Origin: Conidiobolus incongruus B7586
Taxonomy: Eukaryota > Entomophthoromycota > Entomophthoromycetes > Entomophthorales > Conidiobolaceae
DNA: 21,791 nt
Direction: 5' to 3'
Assembly: GCA_000697335.1 (NCBI GenBank)
Contig: JNEM01012330.1
Location: forward strand, 1-21,791
The translations under genes were made by a program, and so were the position numbers. The notes under the pieces were generated by a model, which saw only the letters and a list, made by a program, of their open reading frames with translations, was not told the origin of the DNA and did no database searches. How positions within the stretch are numbered: the stretch's first letter is position 1; each line of letters starts with the position of its first letter. This document shows positions 20,182 to 21,791 of the stretch, in pieces.

Positions 20182-20790
20182 ATGGGTCAATATATCAGTT
20201 GCTTTAGGGCAGACGCTCCGATAACGAGAGCTCCAAGGCCTCAGTACGATAGTAATACTCCGGAACAATATGACGATCAACCGAATTACGCACCAGAATC
20301 TATGACAATCGGAGATAGTACAGATGTAGAATTTGAAAGTTTATTAAATTCTCAAAACGAATTCCCTACAAGATTGGGAGGGGGTACAGGTAAAAGAAGT
20401 TTTTCATTCCTTTCGGGATCTCCATTCGGAACGAGCTCGGGTTTGAATCGAGGCAACTCTTTCCTCGGTTTGAGTAAACCTAACGTACATTTGGAGGATG
20501 ACCCTTACATTGAGGGCAATTTCGAATCCGCTTTTTTAAATGAAGATGAAGATGATGATATTCAAGTAGAACTTATGAAAGATGACCAAATTCAGAGAAT
20601 ATCAAATTTGGTAGACCAACAGGTAAATATCCTTTTTTATATTTAAAACTTTTTAATTAACCTTGTTTAGATTAAATTAAATCAAGTAACTAGTGAGTTA
20701 CAAAATATGGAAGAAGGAACCGAACTAAGCGATAAACCAAATCATAAATTTACTGAGGAGCTAGATTCGGAAAATGAATTACACTCATAA
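20182..20790 (+). CDS. Probable N-myristoylated/palmitoylated hydrophilic protein, unknown function
   Basis: Two exons (20182-20622 and 20671-20790) with a 48-nt GT...TAG intron keep the frame and give 186 aa. The N-terminus MGQYISCF fits an N-myristoylation site (Gly2, Ser6) with a nearby palmitoylatable Cys7, so membrane anchoring by dual lipidation is likely. The rest is hydrophilic and probably disordered. There is a Pro/Tyr/Asp-rich start, then a Gly/Ser/Phe segment with FSFLSGSPFGTSSG and FLGLS, which may hold phosphosites, an acidic run NEDEDDDIQVE, and a helix-prone DDQIQRISNLVDQQ that crosses the splice site. I recognise no family. The anchor recalls scaffold proteins such as Ego1 or LAMTOR1 of lysosomal TOR complexes, but no sequence similarity beyond the N-terminus supports that. 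Confidence 0.7.
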
Positions 20791-21244
20791 TCAAATTAAT
20801 TTCAGTTTAAATACATATTTGTATTCTTTTATCTTTTCATACTATTATCATAAACAAATATTTAAATTATTAATGTATTTTGTTTAAATATTCTTTTTAT
20901 AATTAGATTTTACTATATATTTTACTAATAAATTAATTTATACTAAATTTTAGATAATTTAAAGAATACTATGATTAATATTTATTTAGAATACATTAAA
21001 AAAATTATATATTTTTATTATTAATTTTAAAATCAATGTGATATTCACTCTAACTAATTTAAAGAATGATTAATATTATTTTTAACATAAAAACTAATTT
21101 TATAAAATACCACAATGCATTAATTGATTGGTTAATTTAAAAGTATTTTACTTACTATAAATTATTGATAGAATTATATTAGATAATAAAGAATAAATAT
21201 TTAAAAAATAAAATTTAGAATAGTTTTTTTACTGACAAAAAAAT
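20791..21244. other. AT-rich intergenic stretch
   Basis: This lies between convergent 3' ends of the lipid-anchored protein gene and Hsp20 copy 2. Only A/T-rich low-complexity sequence is seen; no gene is supported. Confidence 0.5.
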
Positions 21245-21791
21245 AATACAAACTTCAACAAATCTATTATGCCAATTGAATAGTTTTGCGATCCTTAGCA
21301 ACTTTGGATAATGTCAGAGTCAATAATCCATTCTGACATTCTGCAATGATATGCGCTTCGTCAATCTTTTCAGAGAATTCAATTGTCTCCTTACATGGCT
21401 TGGAAGAAATTTGACTGATAAGTGGCTTAAATTCTTCATACTTGGGTGGTTGATCTTTCTTCTGGGTAGTTCCTCTTTCGGATGTTGATTCATTCTCTAC
21501 ATTAGTACCCTTGCTCACGTTATCCCAATCCGAGCTGAATCACTTATTATTGTTGGTGATGATGGTTAAAGTATTTTCAGAGAATTTGATGTCAATGGCT
21601 TCTTTAGGGACACCTGGCAATAAAACTCTCACTTTGTAAGCTTCTTTGGATTCTAGAATATCTGAGCTGGGAACTGTAAATTGGTGTTCACTAAGCTTGT
21701 TGGATTTGTAAACTTGGGTGGTGTAGAACTGAACAAGATTGTTATAAGGAGTGTAGGTGGCCTTGTAGTAAATCATGGTAAAATTGTTATT
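21245..21791 (-). repeat. Inverted repeat arm 2 (Hsp20 duplication)
   Basis: Gap-free reverse-complement match to 1523-2069 with six mismatches. The inner boundary is sharp, 22 bp beyond the stop codon. The outer boundary lies beyond the window end, so the true length of the duplication is unknown. Confidence 0.9.
21267..21776 (-). CDS. Small heat-shock protein (Hsp20 family), copy 2, with the same internal TGA
   Basis: Inverted duplicate of the gene at 1538-2047, sharing its domain plan and its TGA at codon 79 (21542-21540). The two coding frames differ at five bases. Four are silent (Thr7, His31, Ala141, Leu156) and one changes residue 26 (Tyr in copy 1, Asn here). Only 15 bp upstream of the ATG are inside the window and these are identical to copy 1, so whether the heat-shock element and TATA box were duplicated cannot be seen. 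The two genes point toward each other across about 19 kb. The near-identity implies recent duplication or gene conversion. Because both carry the TGA, it predates the copying event or was spread by conversion. Confidence 0.75.

Overview
The window is eukaryotic nuclear DNA, very AT-rich between genes. Genes are separated by long poor-complexity A/T stretches, and the introns are tiny (48-61 nt, GT...AG, often with an ACTAAT-like branch site). The gene set is TFIIIC largest subunit, an EED-like WD40 protein, a TB2/DP1/HVA22 (REEP-like) ER protein, a GH16 glucanase, small heat-shock proteins, and decayed EngB and MED22 relatives. With the intron style and low GC this suggests an early-diverging fungus. 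An Entomophthoromycotina (Conidiobolus-like) genome is my best inference, not a demonstrated assignment. The standard genetic code fits, because long genes run for hundreds to more than 1,700 codons with no internal TAA or TAG.

Layout: 1-1080 is a decayed mariner transposon (minus strand). 1412-2047 is a small Hsp20 gene (+) with a heat-shock element and TATA box, broken by an in-frame TGA. 2779-3762 is a rhodanese-like/SAM-methyltransferase fusion (-), divergent from a REEP-like gene at 4018-4830 (+). 5046-5662 (+) and 5635-6148 (-) are two convergent gene relics, an EngB/YihA-type GTPase and a probable Mediator subunit 22. 6350-11913 is a four-exon TFIIIC B-block-binding subunit (-), with a (TA)16 tract just upstream. 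13008-13373 is a small single-pass membrane protein (-). 13374-16004 is gene-poor. 16005-17521 is a nine-exon WD40/EED-like gene (+). 18607-19428 is a secreted GH16 glucanase (+). 20182-20790 is a two-exon, probably lipid-anchored protein of unknown function (+). 21267-21776 is a second Hsp20 copy (-), an inverted near-duplicate of the first.

The genes do not form a pathway; they are independently transcribed housekeeping, chromatin, secretion and stress genes. I found no coherent new multi-gene system. The points most worth a second look are these. The inverted Hsp20 copies are about 98.9% identical and share the same internal TGA. The mariner relic has decayed with no visible length change and with all three catalytic Asp codons turned to Asn codons. 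There is a pair of decayed host genes. The EED-like protein has an incomplete histone-reading cage. Splice models below were assembled by eye from reading frame, splice consensus and remembered family alignments; no database search was run.
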